Part shown: positions 22,704 to 32,670 of the stretch, piece by piece
How the letters are laid out: every line of letters begins with the position of its first letter
How positions within the stretch are numbered: the first letter of the stretch is position 1
Notes under the pieces: generated by a model
The model's input: only the letters and a program-made list of their open reading frames with translations
Databases searched by the model: none
Told to the model about the DNA's origin: nothing
Position numbers and translations under genes: made by a program
DNA from: Leucogyrophana mollusca
Taxonomy: Eukaryota > Basidiomycota > Agaricomycetes > Boletales
Reading direction: 5' to 3'
Length of the DNA stretch: 64,000 nt
Assembly (NCBI GenBank): GCA_021014945.1
Contig: MU266435.1
Coordinates: 27,678 to 91,677 of the forward strand

Positions 22704-23381
22704 ATGGTCAACCCATCATCGTCATTGGCGGAGCATCTTCGCTCGGTCAATATAGTAAGCTCTCTTTTGTCCCTTAATGTGCTGTCACTCACATCCTATT
22801 CCCCAGCGATTTAACTCGCAAAACTATCTGTATTTCCCCCCGTCATCACAACCGCTTCACCCCATAACACCGTGCTGCTAATTTCGCTCGGTGCCACCCA
22901 CACAATCGACCGCAAGCTGCCGACTTCATCATTCCAGGGGCAAGTTACGAAGATCACGTTCAAGCCTGTGGAATTAGCTTTTACCGTCATATCCTACCCA
23001 GAAACACAGCAAGCCTTGTACGATGTCCTCGCTCCGGAAGGAAAAATGATAGTTACGAGGCGCCCAGAGGTGGTGAGGAAGGAGGGCGATCAGAAGACAG
23101 TTCATTTCGTCAATGAGTCCTCCCATATACCAGGGACTAAGGAATTCTCATCTCGCTTCATGAGAGCACTGACACGCATGATCGCAGACCGTGAAATCAA
23201 GGTTCGTGTTCAACGTGGCCATGCATCAATCTTTTGCGCTGACATAGGTCCTGATCTATCGCAGACGCTTGCAGTAGAAGTTGTTCCCAACGGTCTGAAT
23301 GGAGTCGTACCTGGACTGGGGGGGCTCCAAAGCGAGTCTGTTAATGGGAAGAAGCTAATTGTTTACCCATGGGAGACTTGA
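22704..23381 (+). pseudogene. medium-chain reductase (enoyl reductase/quinone oxidoreductase-like) copy 1, N-terminus deleted
   Basis: Zinc-independent MDR-type enzyme of the fungal ToxD/trans-enoyl-reductase sort. The promoter-like flank joins directly to the nucleotide-binding core (P-I-I-V-I-G-G-A-S-S-L-G-Q-Y in the frame of the full copy), so roughly the first 110 residues are gone. The remainder reads LGATHTIDRKLP, then VISYPETQQALYDVLAPEGK, TVHFVNESSHIPGTKEFSSR and the end NGKKLIVYPWET. An intron starts near 22755. Its last codons overlap an ATG that begins the Gfo fragment. Confidence 0.75.
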
Positions 23382-24007
23382 AAGAAATACGTGTCAAGTT
23401 TCAGGTTAGTCAGTCCCGCTTCCACTTGAAACTCCAGTTCCGTTTGGATGATCTTTCGCACCCGCTAGCTCACGATCTACCTGCACTACCCCGCAGGGAC
23501 GCTCTTCCCCAACCACTTTACCGTCCTCTTCAGGTCGCACACCCTCACAGTAAAGGATCCCCAGCTGCTATGCTATCCGCGGCACAAAGGGCATGGTCAC
23601 AAAGTACGGCCTCGACGTGCAGGAGGACCAGCTGAAAGCCATGCCCACCGTCGCCAGCATCTCAGAGGCGGGCTACAGCAAAGAGCCCAAGGCCATCTGG
23701 GGCACGGTCGAGAACCTTGGCGAGGACGGCGTGACGATTGGCACGAAGACTGTGTACGTCCGAGTACCGCAATATGACGCGTGCGTATTCATCTTTCACT
23801 GTACAGCTGGCCCTCGGAAGCCCCGGGCGAGTACGCAGGCCTCTCCAAGCACTTGGCGGGGGCTATCCGGAATGGGGAGGAGCCGGCTGTAAAGTGGAAG
23901 AGGCGACACAGGTGATTGAGACGATTGAGCTGGCGTACAAGAGTTCTGCGGAGGAGCGCACGATTGCAGTTCCCAAGATCCAAGGTCATCTGCACTGTGT
24001 AGAATAG
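23369..24007 (+). pseudogene. C-terminal part of a second Gfo/Idh-type dehydrogenase
   Basis: Begins MGDLKEIRVKFQ at 23369, inside the last codons of the MDR copy, then an intron and YLHYPAGTLFPNHFTVLF. Further blocks are MVTKYGLDVQEDQLKAMPTV, EPKAIWGTVENLGEDGVTIG and, after an intron, EYAGLFKHLAGAIRNGEEPA and IETIELAYKSSAEERTIAVP. These match the C-terminal domain of fungal NAD-binding oxidoreductases; the Rossmann half is absent. The same fusion occurs in inverse orientation at 61525-62094. Confidence 0.72.
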
Positions 24008-24091
24008 AAAGATCGAACGCTGTAACAAATTCGCAGTGACTCGAGGTTAGACATCTCTCCCAATCCATTCAGTATCATAATAAGTCGATTA

Positions 24092-24888
24092 TAATGATAT
24101 GTCGCCCCAACGCTACCAGGGTGGGGCAACACCTCGTCCCTGCTACTCTCCCCTCCTACATCGACTGCATTATGGGGGATATGACTGTGCTGCTCGATCA
24201 CCTATACCACGAGGACAGTCGTGACATCACGCTATATGTCGCTGGGGGTTCATATGGCACTGCGCCTGCACAGATACTCTACGGGCCCCCATACGAGAAG
24301 TTCCCATATGGACGTCGGATTGCAAAACTGCTGCTGCTGGGCGCCATCCCGCCTTTCTACTACCATCGCGACTACGCAAAACACATGTCGTGGGGGAACC
24401 ACATTATGGCTGGACCTTCGGGCGCGCTACGTGCCGTTTAACCTCGTCGCACGGCTGGTGAAGCTGAGCACCGTCGAAGGGGCCGAAAAGTTCTTGCAAG
24501 ACACGGTGTTTGGGAAGATGGGAGAAGCCGAGCGGAAAGAATTTGCGCAGTGGAGAGATGCGCAGAGGCTGGAAGAGGGGGAGACGGAGCGGAAGATGGC
24601 GAGAAATGTGGTGCGGAGTGTGGCGACTTCGTGGGACGGGCTGCTGTTGGTGCCACAGGTGCTGCAGGCGGATTGGGGGTTCCGGCCTGGTGGGCTTGAC
24701 GAAGAGCACTCTCGACCGCCGATCTTGATCACCTCGAGCAAGGATGATCAGATGTCTCCGGAGGGATTTGCTAAATACCTGGTGGCGAATTATAAGAACG
24801 CGCGGATGAAGTCGGTGGGGGGAGGACATCTTTCTATACTGTATCATCTGGACGAGGTGTGGACAGAGTTCCTTGCTGTTGTACCGTA
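24092..24888 (+). pseudogene. alpha/beta-hydrolase copy C, 5'-truncated and frameshifted
   Basis: Starts abruptly at the sequence for APTLPGWGNTSS, so the oxyanion strand is lost. The nucleophile elbow GGSYGTAPAQILYG is present. One extra base near 24418 (CCTTCGGGCGCG against CCTCCAGCGCG) shifts the frame before RYVPFNLVARLVK, and 12 bases are lost after that. The 3' end is complete, with SSKDDQMSPEGF and the catalytic-His block GGGHLSILYHLDEVWTEF, ending at 24888. It supplies the sequence missing at the copy A gap. Confidence 0.8.
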
Positions 24889-24981
24889 GTCGCAGTAGCC
24901 ACCTATAGCTGTCTGTCGAGTCGGGCAGGCGATCATGGAGAGGGGGGATTCCGTCCGTCGATGGCATGCTGCCTGAACACG

Positions 24982-26648
24982 TCAACATGCAGTTGTGACT
25001 TCGCAGGTCGGGGTTCCTCGACCCGGTTCCCCACGCTCTCTCGCGGTCGCAAGCACCTTCAGAAGCTTCTCCACTCGCAACCATGTAGAGCGCCGATGGC
25101 CTCCGGCCCATCCGACGTGTGCGATCTTCGTAAGCCGAGGCATAATGGCTGACAAGAACTTGGCAACAGGAATCGGCTCGCGGATGTCAGAGTACCCGAC
25201 ATCTAAAAGCGTGATGTTGTAGTTGGTAACTTCACTTCCGTGCCCCTGAGTATTCATGGCGTCCAAATTAGTGGCATCCATCGTCAGCCTAAGTTCCCGC
25301 AGCCGACGACAGTGCCTTAGCAGGGACAGCATTCCCGTGAAGGTAACCAGAATCGGGGCTATGCATGTGTCCAAGTCGAAGACCTCGAGCTGGGGCCATG
25401 CCAGGGCTATTTCTTCTAGTCGGCATCGGACAGCTTGGTTGCGCAGTAGTAAGATGAGTGGAAAGTCGTCAGGTTTTTGAACACAAAAAGTGGTCTCAAC
25501 GTCTCGAGGCTCCAATCCACAGGGCCCCCATCGTATGGTCTATGATAGACAAATTTCACGGTATGTAAATCAGAGGCCGATAAGTGGGACGACAGGAATG
25601 AAAAAAACTGCTGGAAAGATGATGCGGAACTAAATTCGGTGGAAACGATTTGGATGGATAGGTGGCCACATGTCAGGTGGATGTCCTCGAGATACTGCCG
25701 GCAGGCTGTTAATGACTGCGCAACGATTTTGAAGGATTCGAGCGTCGGCGGGAATTTGGCATGTGTGTGGTGACCTTCCTGGTCTAGGTGAACTCCCAAA
25801 TGTTTGAGTGATTTGAGAGAACAAAGGTGGGCGATCGCATGCTGACTGAGTGCGCCAGCCTCGACGTATTCAAGGAGGGGCCATTGCGAGATGCTTTCGG
25901 AGATGCTCTGCGTGATCTTTTCGGAAGCACCCATGCACTCGACATTTTTGATGAGTGGACTTGAGGCATGCAACGAAGGGACGATGGATAGCGCAGACGT
26001 GGATGGTTCTGATGGGAGGCCGGTCCTAACGCAGAGGCCGGACTCAAGGCAGAGACAAGTGAGGTGTGGTCCCATAAACAAGGGCAGCAACAGGAAGTAG
26101 TCAGTATCGGAAGATTTGCACATATGATCCTGGGGCTGCGACCAGTTCAATTGTCGGAGGTTCGGTAGGAAACAGCCACCGTCGGGTAGAAACCTGCTGA
26201 GAGTGCGCAGGACGTCATAACCAATGTACTCAAACAAAAAGGGGTCCTGATATCTGCCGAAGATGCGAACACGTTGAGCATATTGCTGAAATATGACCCA
26301 GTCCGAGGAGGAAAGAGGTCTGGTGAATACCTGAAAGTGGAGATGAAAAGTGATGAGTACGAAACTTCATCGATGGAGAGCTGGCAGTACCAGGGAACCG
26401 CCATCGTCCTTCACCCACAAGTCCTGAGGTAAACATCGTATTAACGGGTGGAACGACGTCAGGAAGCTCCAAAGGACGTCTAAAGCGGGGTCTCTGAAGG
26501 TGCGGCATGTTCTCGCGAGAGAAGCTAAATCAGCGCGAGCTTGACGAAGGCCGGGGAGGTTCTTTGTCGACAGTGGGTCGACATGACCATAGATATTCGA
26601 GGCAATGTCATAGAGAATATGTGTGATGTGTAGGCATCGATGCATCAC
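24982..26648 (-). pseudogene. F-box/LRR-type protein copy C, nonsense and frameshift
   Basis: Start region MHRCLHITHILYDIASNIYG with the ARTCRTFRDPALDVLWSFL motif. A TCA-to-TGA change at 26367-26369 ends the frame at ...VLPALHR; other copies read HRSSLVL here. A second lesion, a missing G near 25419 (TCTTCTAGTCGG against TCTTCTAGGTCGG), shifts the last 150 codons. The leucine-rich middle (26237 to 25420) is otherwise clean. It is tail to tail with hydrolase copy C. Confidence 0.82.
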
Positions 26649-26679
26649 TGTACCCGAGACTTGAATGTTTTGTGGTCAC

Positions 26680-27035
26680 CGCTAGTTCACGATCTACCTG
26701 CAAAGTGGGAAGAGATGACGCAGGTAATCGAGATAATCGAGCTGGCGTACAAGAGTTTCTGCAGAGGAGCGCACGATTGCGGTTCCCAAGATCTAAGTTA
26801 ATCTGAGCTATGTATTACTATTAGAAACGTGAAACGCTGTATCACAAATTCGCAGGCAGCCGACGGGAAGATGGGCGAGATTTGGAAGGCAGCTCCCGCC
26901 CGCAGAGGACCCGGACCCGGGCTTCCAGGAGATCACTCTCTGTGTGCTCCTCGCCCCGCCGACGATGCTTGTCCCGGAGTCAGTTGAACTGGTGCTCAAA
27001 TACCGGCACCGGGAAGGTAAGTCAACACCTATAGC
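26680..27035 (+). pseudogene. mosaic of Gfo tail, HERP-like gene and hydrolase 5'-flank fragments
   Basis: Three scraps in a row. 26686-26800 is the Gfo fragment's last exon (VIEIIELAYKS) joined to its upstream exon start (CACGATCTACCTGC) by an internal deletion. About 26855-26965 matches the HERP-like gene: a GEIWKAA bit, then PGFQEITLCVLLAPPTM, which corresponds to PGFQEVPLRALLAPLMM at 30084-30127. About 26965-27020 matches the 5' flank of hydrolase copy A (CAGTTG.ACTGGTGCTCAAAT). None is coding here. Confidence 0.65.
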
Positions 27036-27107
27036 TATCTATCGAGTCGGGCAGGCGATCATGGAGGGAGGGGATTCCGTCCGTCGATGGCATGCTGCCT
27101 GTACACG

Positions 27108-28775
27108 TCAACATGCAGTTGTGACTTCGCAAGTCAAAGTTCCTCGACCCTGTTCCCCACGCTCTCTCGCGGTCGCAATCACCTTCAGAAGCTCCTCCAC
27201 TCGCAACCATGCGGAGGGCCGATGGTCGACCCACCGGACGTCTGCCATTGCGATCTTCGTAAGCCGAGGCATAATGGCTGATAAAAACTCTGCGACGCGA
27301 ACCGGATCGCGGATGTGAGAGTGCCCAACGTCTAGAAGCGTGATGTTGTAGTTGGCAACTTCGCTTCCGTTCCCCTCAGTATTAATGGCATCCAAAATAG
27401 TGGCGTTTATCGTTACCCTAAGTTCCCGCAGCCGACGACAGTGCCGTAGCAGGGACAGCATTCCCGTGAAGGTAACCAGAGGCGTGGCTGTGTTTGTGTC
27501 CAAATCGAAGACCTCGAGCTGGGGCCATGCCAGGGCTATTTCTTCTAGGTCGGCATCGGCCAGCTTCGCTGTGCAGTAGCGAGATGAGTGGAAAGTCGTC
27601 AGGTTCCTGAATACAAAAAGTGGTTTCAACGTCTCGAGGCCCCAATCCACGGGGTCCCTATCGTCTGGGCTATAATGGACGATCTTCAGGGTATGTAAAC
27701 CAGCGGCCGATAAGTGGGACGACAGGAGTAGAAAAAACTGCTGGAACGATGATGGGGAGCTAAATTCGGTGGAAATGATATAGATGGATAGGTGGCCACA
27801 TGTCAGGTGGATGTCCTCGAGATACTGCTGACAAGCTGTTGGTGACTGCGCAGCTATTTTGAAGGATTCGAGTGTAGGCGGGAAATTGGCGTGTGTATGG
27901 TGGCCTTGCTGGTCAAGGCGAACACCCAAATGTTTGAATGATTTGAGAGAGGAAAGGTGGGTGATCGCATGCTGACTGAGTGCGTCAGCCTCGACGTATT
28001 CAAGGCGGGGCCATTGCGAGATGCTTTCGGAGATACTCTGCATCATCTTTCCGGAAACACCCATGCACTCGAATTTTTTGATGAGTGGACTTGAGGCGTG
28101 CAACGAAGAGACGATGGATAGCGCAGACGTGGATGGTTCTGATGGGAGGTCGGTCCCAATGCCGAGGCCAGATCCAAGGCAGAGATGACTGAGGTGTGGC
28201 CCCATAAACAACGGCAGCAACAGGTAGTAGTCCGTACCGGAGGACCTGCACATATGATCCTGGGGCTGCGGCCAGTTCAATTGTCGGAGGTTCGGTAGGA
28301 AACAGCCGCCGTCGGGTAGAAACCTGCTGAGAGCGCGCAGGACGTCATAACCAATGTACTCAAACAAAAAGGGGCTGCGATATTTGCCGAAGATGCGAAC
28401 GCGTTGGGCATGTTGCTGGAATACGACCCAGTTCGAGGAGGAAAGAGGTCTGGCAAATACCTGACAGTGGAGATGAAAGATGATGAGTACGAGACTTGAT
28501 CGATGGAGAACCGGCAGTACCAGGAAACCGCCCTCGTCCTTCACCCACAAGTCCTGAGGTAAACATCGTATCAAGGGGTCGAACGAGTTCAAGAAACTCC
28601 AAAGGACGTCTAAAGCGGGGTCTCTAAAGGTGCGGCATGTTCTCGCGAGAGAAGCTAAATCAGCGCGAGCTTGACGAAGTACGGGCATTCTCATTGTCGA
28701 TGGGTCGCCAGGATAACCATAGATTTTCGAGGCAATTTCATAGAGAATATCTGTGGCGTGTAGGCATCGATGCAT
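27108..28775 (-). CDS. F-box/LRR-type protein, copy D (intact)
   Basis: Uninterrupted frame of about 555 codons from ATG 28775 (MHRCLHATDILYEIASKIYG) to 27108. The F-box block ARTCRTFRDPALDVLWSFLN is followed by LIRCLPQDLWVKDEGGFLVL and then the leucine-rich strands, ending TLTCEVTTAC. It is closest to copy E in the inverted block on the right (the same C-terminus and the same MHRCLHATDILYEI start), which supports D and E as duplicates of each other. There is no hydrolase immediately downstream, only its 5'-flank scrap. Confidence 0.84.
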   Translation of the reverse strand: MHRCLHATDILYEIASKIYGYPGDPSTMRMPVLRQARADLASLARTCRTFRDPALDVLWSFLNSFDPLIRCLPQDLWVKDEGGFLVLPVLHRSSLVLIIFHLHCQVFARPLSSSNWVVFQQHAQRVRIFGKYRSPFLFEYIGYDVLRALSRFLPDGGCFLPNLRQLNWPQPQDHMCRSSGTDYYLLLPLFMGPHLSHLCLGSGLGIGTDLPSEPSTSALSIVSSLHASSPLIKKFECMGVSGKMMQSISESISQWPRLEYVEADALSQHAITHLSSLKSFKHLGVRLDQQGHHTHANFPPTLESFKIAAQSPTACQQYLEDIHLTCGHLSIYIISTEFSSPSSFQQFFLLLSSHLSAAGLHTLKIVHYSPDDRDPVDWGLETLKPLFVFRNLTTFHSSRYCTAKLADADLEEIALAWPQLEVFDLDTNTATPLVTFTGMLSLLRHCRRLRELRVTINATILDAINTEGNGSEVANYNITLLDVGHSHIRDPVRVAEFLSAIMPRLTKIAMADVRWVDHRPSAWLRVEELLKVIATARERGEQGRGTLTCEVTTAC

Positions 28776-28799
28776 CACTGTAACCGAGACTTGAATGTT

Positions 28800-28930
28800 T
28801 TATGGTCACCTCTAGTTCACGATCTACCTGCAAAGCGTGAAGAGGCGACGCAGGTGATTGAGATGGTCGAGCTGGCGTACAAGAGTTCTGCAGAGGGGCG
28901 CACGATTGCGGTCCCCAAGATCTAAGTTAA
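28800..28930 (+). pseudogene. Gfo tail fragment (shared-deletion form)
   Basis: Carries the same CACGATCTACCTGC-to-last-exon deletion junction as 26686 and 58745-58790. It reads VIEMVELAYKSSAEGRTIAVP followed by a stop. It sits between the F-box D promoter and the HERP-like gene. Confidence 0.7.
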
Positions 28931-29058
28931 TCTGAGCTGTGTAGAATAGAAAGATGAAACCGACGTGCTGTGCTTGTAATCAGTGAGCCACGTGGTTACA
29001 CGTATCCACAAATTCGCAGTGACTCTCCTGGTTAGACGCCTCCCATAATCCATCCACC

Positions 29059-30883
29059 ATGGCCACGTCCACCGTCTCCCTCCGCGTCGAGCTCCCCTCA
29101 TACTCGCACTCGTTTTCGATAGACGTCCCGCCGACGTCCACCGTGCACGACATCAAGACCGCCATCTCGCACACATGCACCGGACATCCTAGGGTCGACG
29201 GCCAGCGCATCATCTGGCGTGGGCGGTATCTTGCCGACGAGGAGAGGATGGGCGATATTTGGAAGGCACGTCTCTCATGTGAGGGTAGATGGTCTGTGTA
29301 CTGACGTGGCTGTAGTCGCCTGAGGAACAGCGTATCGTCCACCTTGCAGTGCATCCTTCGGCATGGACGGCTGCTCCACCAACCGTGGACATCCCAGCGA
29401 TCACCCCGCTCCCCGTCTACCGCGAATTCAAGCGCCCCGAGCCCGCCCCAGCCCCAGCCCCGGCTCCGCGCACCGACGACCCCGCCCCAGCCCCATCGCA
29501 AACGGGCCAAACGTTCCCCTTCATCGCCTTCCGACACCAAAACGCACTCCTCGCACTCACCCACGACACCCCGCTCGCCCCCAGCTCCCCTGCCGCCCTC
29601 GACGCCGCCCGCCTCGCCACGCAGAAGGCCGTCGAGCAGCAGGGCTACGTCTGGCCCGACGTCCTCGACGACGACTTCCCCGTGTACCGTCCCGAGGCCG
29701 GCCAGGGCCTCGCGTACGAGCGCATCGCCATGGGGTGAGTCGCCGCAGTTTGGTTCACACTATGTGCTAATTTCCGCCCTGCAGGCCCAAAACGTATCTC
29801 TCCCTCCGCAACCCCGGCGCGACGCCGACAGCGCTGCAGATCCACGCCCTCAAAGTCCTCACATACACGTTCTCTCTCCTCCCGCTCCCCCCGCCGCCCA
29901 TAGCGACGAGTGCTGCCACGCCCAACATCGCCCAACAAGTGCCGGTCCACCCGCACGTGAACGAGCTCCTCCAACAGCTCGGCCTCCCCGCCCTCCGTGC
30001 CGTCCCCAACGTCCACGTCAACCCCGACGCTGCTGCTGCTGCCGCGGCGCCCCTCCCGCACGCAGACGATCCGAACCCGGGCTTCCAGGAGGTCCCCCTC
30101 CGCGCACTCCTCGCCCCGCTGATGATGGTCGTCGTCCGCACCCTCCTCCTGCTCTACTTCTTCTCCCCGACGCGGAAGCCGCTCCTCGGGCTGTGTCTGA
30201 TCGCGTACATTATGTATGAGATGTGGACCCATGTCCGGATCGTGGTCTGGCGCCCCATCGATCGCGAGGGTGCTGGGCCTCAGCAGCAGCAGCAGCAGCA
30301 GCAGCGGCCAAATCCCGTTGTCCCGCCTGCGTTCGTCCAGGCGGCTGCACGGGAACGAGCACAAGCGCAAGCACAGGGACAGGGACAAGCGCAAGCTGGT
30401 GCAGCAGCAGCGCCACCAAACCCCACCGCCGAGCCACCCCGCCCGCCAAACCAAGCCCAGGGCCCTCCCGCGCTCGCGCAGCCCGACAGCCTCCTCGACA
30501 CGCTCGCGCTGGCGAGCATCCACGATGAGAACAAGGTCCTCTGGCCGGCGCAGGGCGCGCGCGCGCCGGAGGCGCCGGGGGTGATGCACAGGGTGTGGGC
30601 GTTTGTGAGCCTCCTGGTCGTCTCGCTGCATCCGGCGGTCTGGAATCGGCGGCGGGCGGCGCTGAGGCAGAGAGAGGGGAGGTTGAGGACGGAGATGAAT
30701 GCGATGGAGCGGGAGGAGGAGAGGGTGGGTGAGGGTGAGGGGGGAGAGGATGTGGCGGGGCGGGAGGAGAGGGAGAGGAAGAGGGCTGCGAGAAAGGTGT
30801 TGCTCGCGCAACATGCGAGGCGGCCGCAGTGGGTGCACGAGTATGTGACACGCGTCAGGGGCGGGGAGTGGGTCGAGGATTAA
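29059..30883 (+). CDS. HERP/USA1-like ubiquitin-domain ER membrane protein
   Basis: Start ATG 29059. Residues 1-85 form a ubiquitin-like domain (VSLRVELPSYSHSFSIDVPP, then GQRIIWRGRYLADEERMGDI and VHLAVHPSAW), the arrangement seen in HERPUD and yeast Usa1, which scaffold ER-associated degradation. A Pro/Ala-rich linker follows, then FPFIAFRHQNALL, AYERIAMGPKTYLSLRNPG, and two closely spaced hydrophobic helices PLMMVVVRTLLLLYFF and PLLGLCLIAYIMYEMW. The C-terminal tail has a CAG-encoded Gln run near 30282-30303 and Gln/Ala repeats, ending VRGGEWVED. GC content is much higher than in the flanking repeats. Intron 1 (29266-29315) is GC-AG. Fragments of its 5' exons occur at 58160-58600 and 61300-61450. 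Assignment to HERP rests on domain order. Confidence 0.75.
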
Positions 30884-31027
30884 TACTAGATGCTCAGTAT
30901 CTCGATGGGCTTATTGTACTTTTGCTTTGCACGGAATACCATAACACATGCAGCATACACTATTTGCTCAGACCAGGCTCAGGGAAAGGATGGTATTGCA
31001 GAGGGTGATATCGACAGATATTCGAGG

Positions 31028-32345
31028 CTATTCGCTCTCGTCATCTTCGTCGTCCTCGTCGAACTCTTCCGCCTCATCGTCTATAAATCCATTTAGGGTC
31101 GGTCCTTCCCCGTCTGAATCCTCGTCCTCGTCCTCCTCTTCACTCCCGTCCTCCTCGTCCTCACTCTCCCCGCCCAGCTCGATGTCCTCTATACTCCCCT
31201 CATCGTCGCCGCTCTCAACAGGGACCTCGACGTCCATCCCGTCCTCCTCGTCCTCGTCCTCGCTTTCCCCCTCGACATACCGCGTCGGCTCCTTCGCCCC
31301 GCCCTCACGCTTATCCTTTTCCCTGTGCGGCACGAGCGGCGCAGGCGCCACCGAGGACCGCATCTCGATCTGCGAGAGGACCATGTCCAGGCGCCCGCTC
31401 AGCGAGAGCAGGCTCTCCTGCAGTGCCAGCCGCGCCGTGAGGGTCGAGTGCAGGCCCGACAGCCGCGCTACGAGGTCCGGCATCTGCAACGCACCGCGTC
31501 AGCCTAATTAATTTCCCCACGCAAAGAGGGACGAGACGAGACGCACCGTCATGAGATGCCCGCTATGGACCGCAAGGACCGCCTTCACCCACGTAATCAG
31601 CCCCATGCCCCGCTGCGCGCTCGCGCCCCCGCCCCCGCCCTTCATGTTCCCCACTCGTGCGCCGCGCCCGAGTCGCTCCATGCACGACGTGAGCAGCGGC
31701 ACGGCGAGCTGCGGCGGGAGGCGCAGCACGGTGTTGCGGATCAGCGCGGGGTCCGAGTGCGCGAGGCACGTCTCGAGGAGGCGCGCGTCGGCGGAGTGCA
31801 GCGCCTGGATGAGCGTGCGCGTCAGCGAGTGCGCGGGGACGACGGTGGGGGCGGCGTCTTGGCGCTTTTGCTGGCGCCGTGATAGTGGGGCGCCGGGCTG
31901 GTTTTGGGGTGCGTTTTGGGCTTGGTTGGGGTTTGGATTTGGGTTTGGGGCTTGGGTTTCGTCGTCGCTGGTGTCGGAGGAGCCTGGGGCGGGGTTTGCG
32001 GAGATGGCGGAGAGGCGCTGGCCGAGGCTTAGTTCTGCGAGGTTGGCGTCGAGTGTTCCGTCCACTTCGGCAGAGGGAAGGTCGTCCATCGCAGCGTCCT
32101 GGCCAAGCTCGACGCCAGAGTGCACAGCGAGAGACGAGGACTCTGCGTAGCGGACGTTTTTGGGGCCGGACTGTGCTCGTATGATAAGCCTTGGTGTATT
32201 CTGCGCCACTTTAGATACTCGGGCTGGGACTTACGAGCACGCCTGGTTCGTGGTCTGTGAGGACTGTGTCTGCCTCTGCGGTGGGCTGTGAGGCGGCTTT
32301 GCGCTTCGATTTGCGTGGTTTTTTCGTGGGCGGGAGGGATGCCAT
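31028..32345 (-). CDS. UTP12-domain nucleolar protein (UTP5/WDR43-like C-terminal type)
   Basis: Start ATG 32345 (MASLPPTKKPRKSKRKAASQ), a Lys/Arg-rich probable nucleolar signal. After two introns comes the Utp12/Dip2 C-terminal domain: HSLTRTLIQALHSADARLLE, then LRLPPQLAVPLLTSCMERL, WVKAVLAVHSGHLMT and VARLSGLHSTLTARLALQES. The last 100 residues are an acidic tail of Glu/Asp runs (for example DEEDGMDVEVPVESGDDEGS), encoded by the CTCGTC-rich tract at 31040-31280. Utp12-domain proteins join the U3/small-subunit processome for 18S rRNA maturation. WD40 propellers usually present in Utp4/5/12/13 are absent, so this is a domain-only form. It converges on the HERP-like gene. Confidence 0.75.
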
Positions 32346-32670
32346 TGGGGCTGTGGGAGACGGTGTTTGTGAGATTCGGTGGACTGTTTTGGAGTCTCTG
32401 GAGAGATCTGGAGATGATGACTGACCTGATCGTATTCGAGAGCAAAATTATTCCACTTGGTCACTTCCCGATCTGGACGAGACGCACCAGCTGCACTCAG
32501 ACTCATCCCTCACCCGACCGGCGACCGCTCTCAGCGGCGAATAACCTTCACGGTGTTTCCAGACGTGGCGTGCTGCATATAAACACCCTTGCTGCAGCTC
32601 TCGAGATCCCTGTTACGAAAACACCCTTGATATCCTTCCCCCGCCTCAAGTAATTGGCGCAGAGTCGGAG

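Noticed and set aside
29645..30838. Long antisense open frames (up to 397 codons) across the HERP-like gene
   Set aside because: The region is very GC-rich, which removes stops from all frames. The products are Arg/Pro/Leu-rich with no motifs, while the plus strand has clear domains and splice logic.
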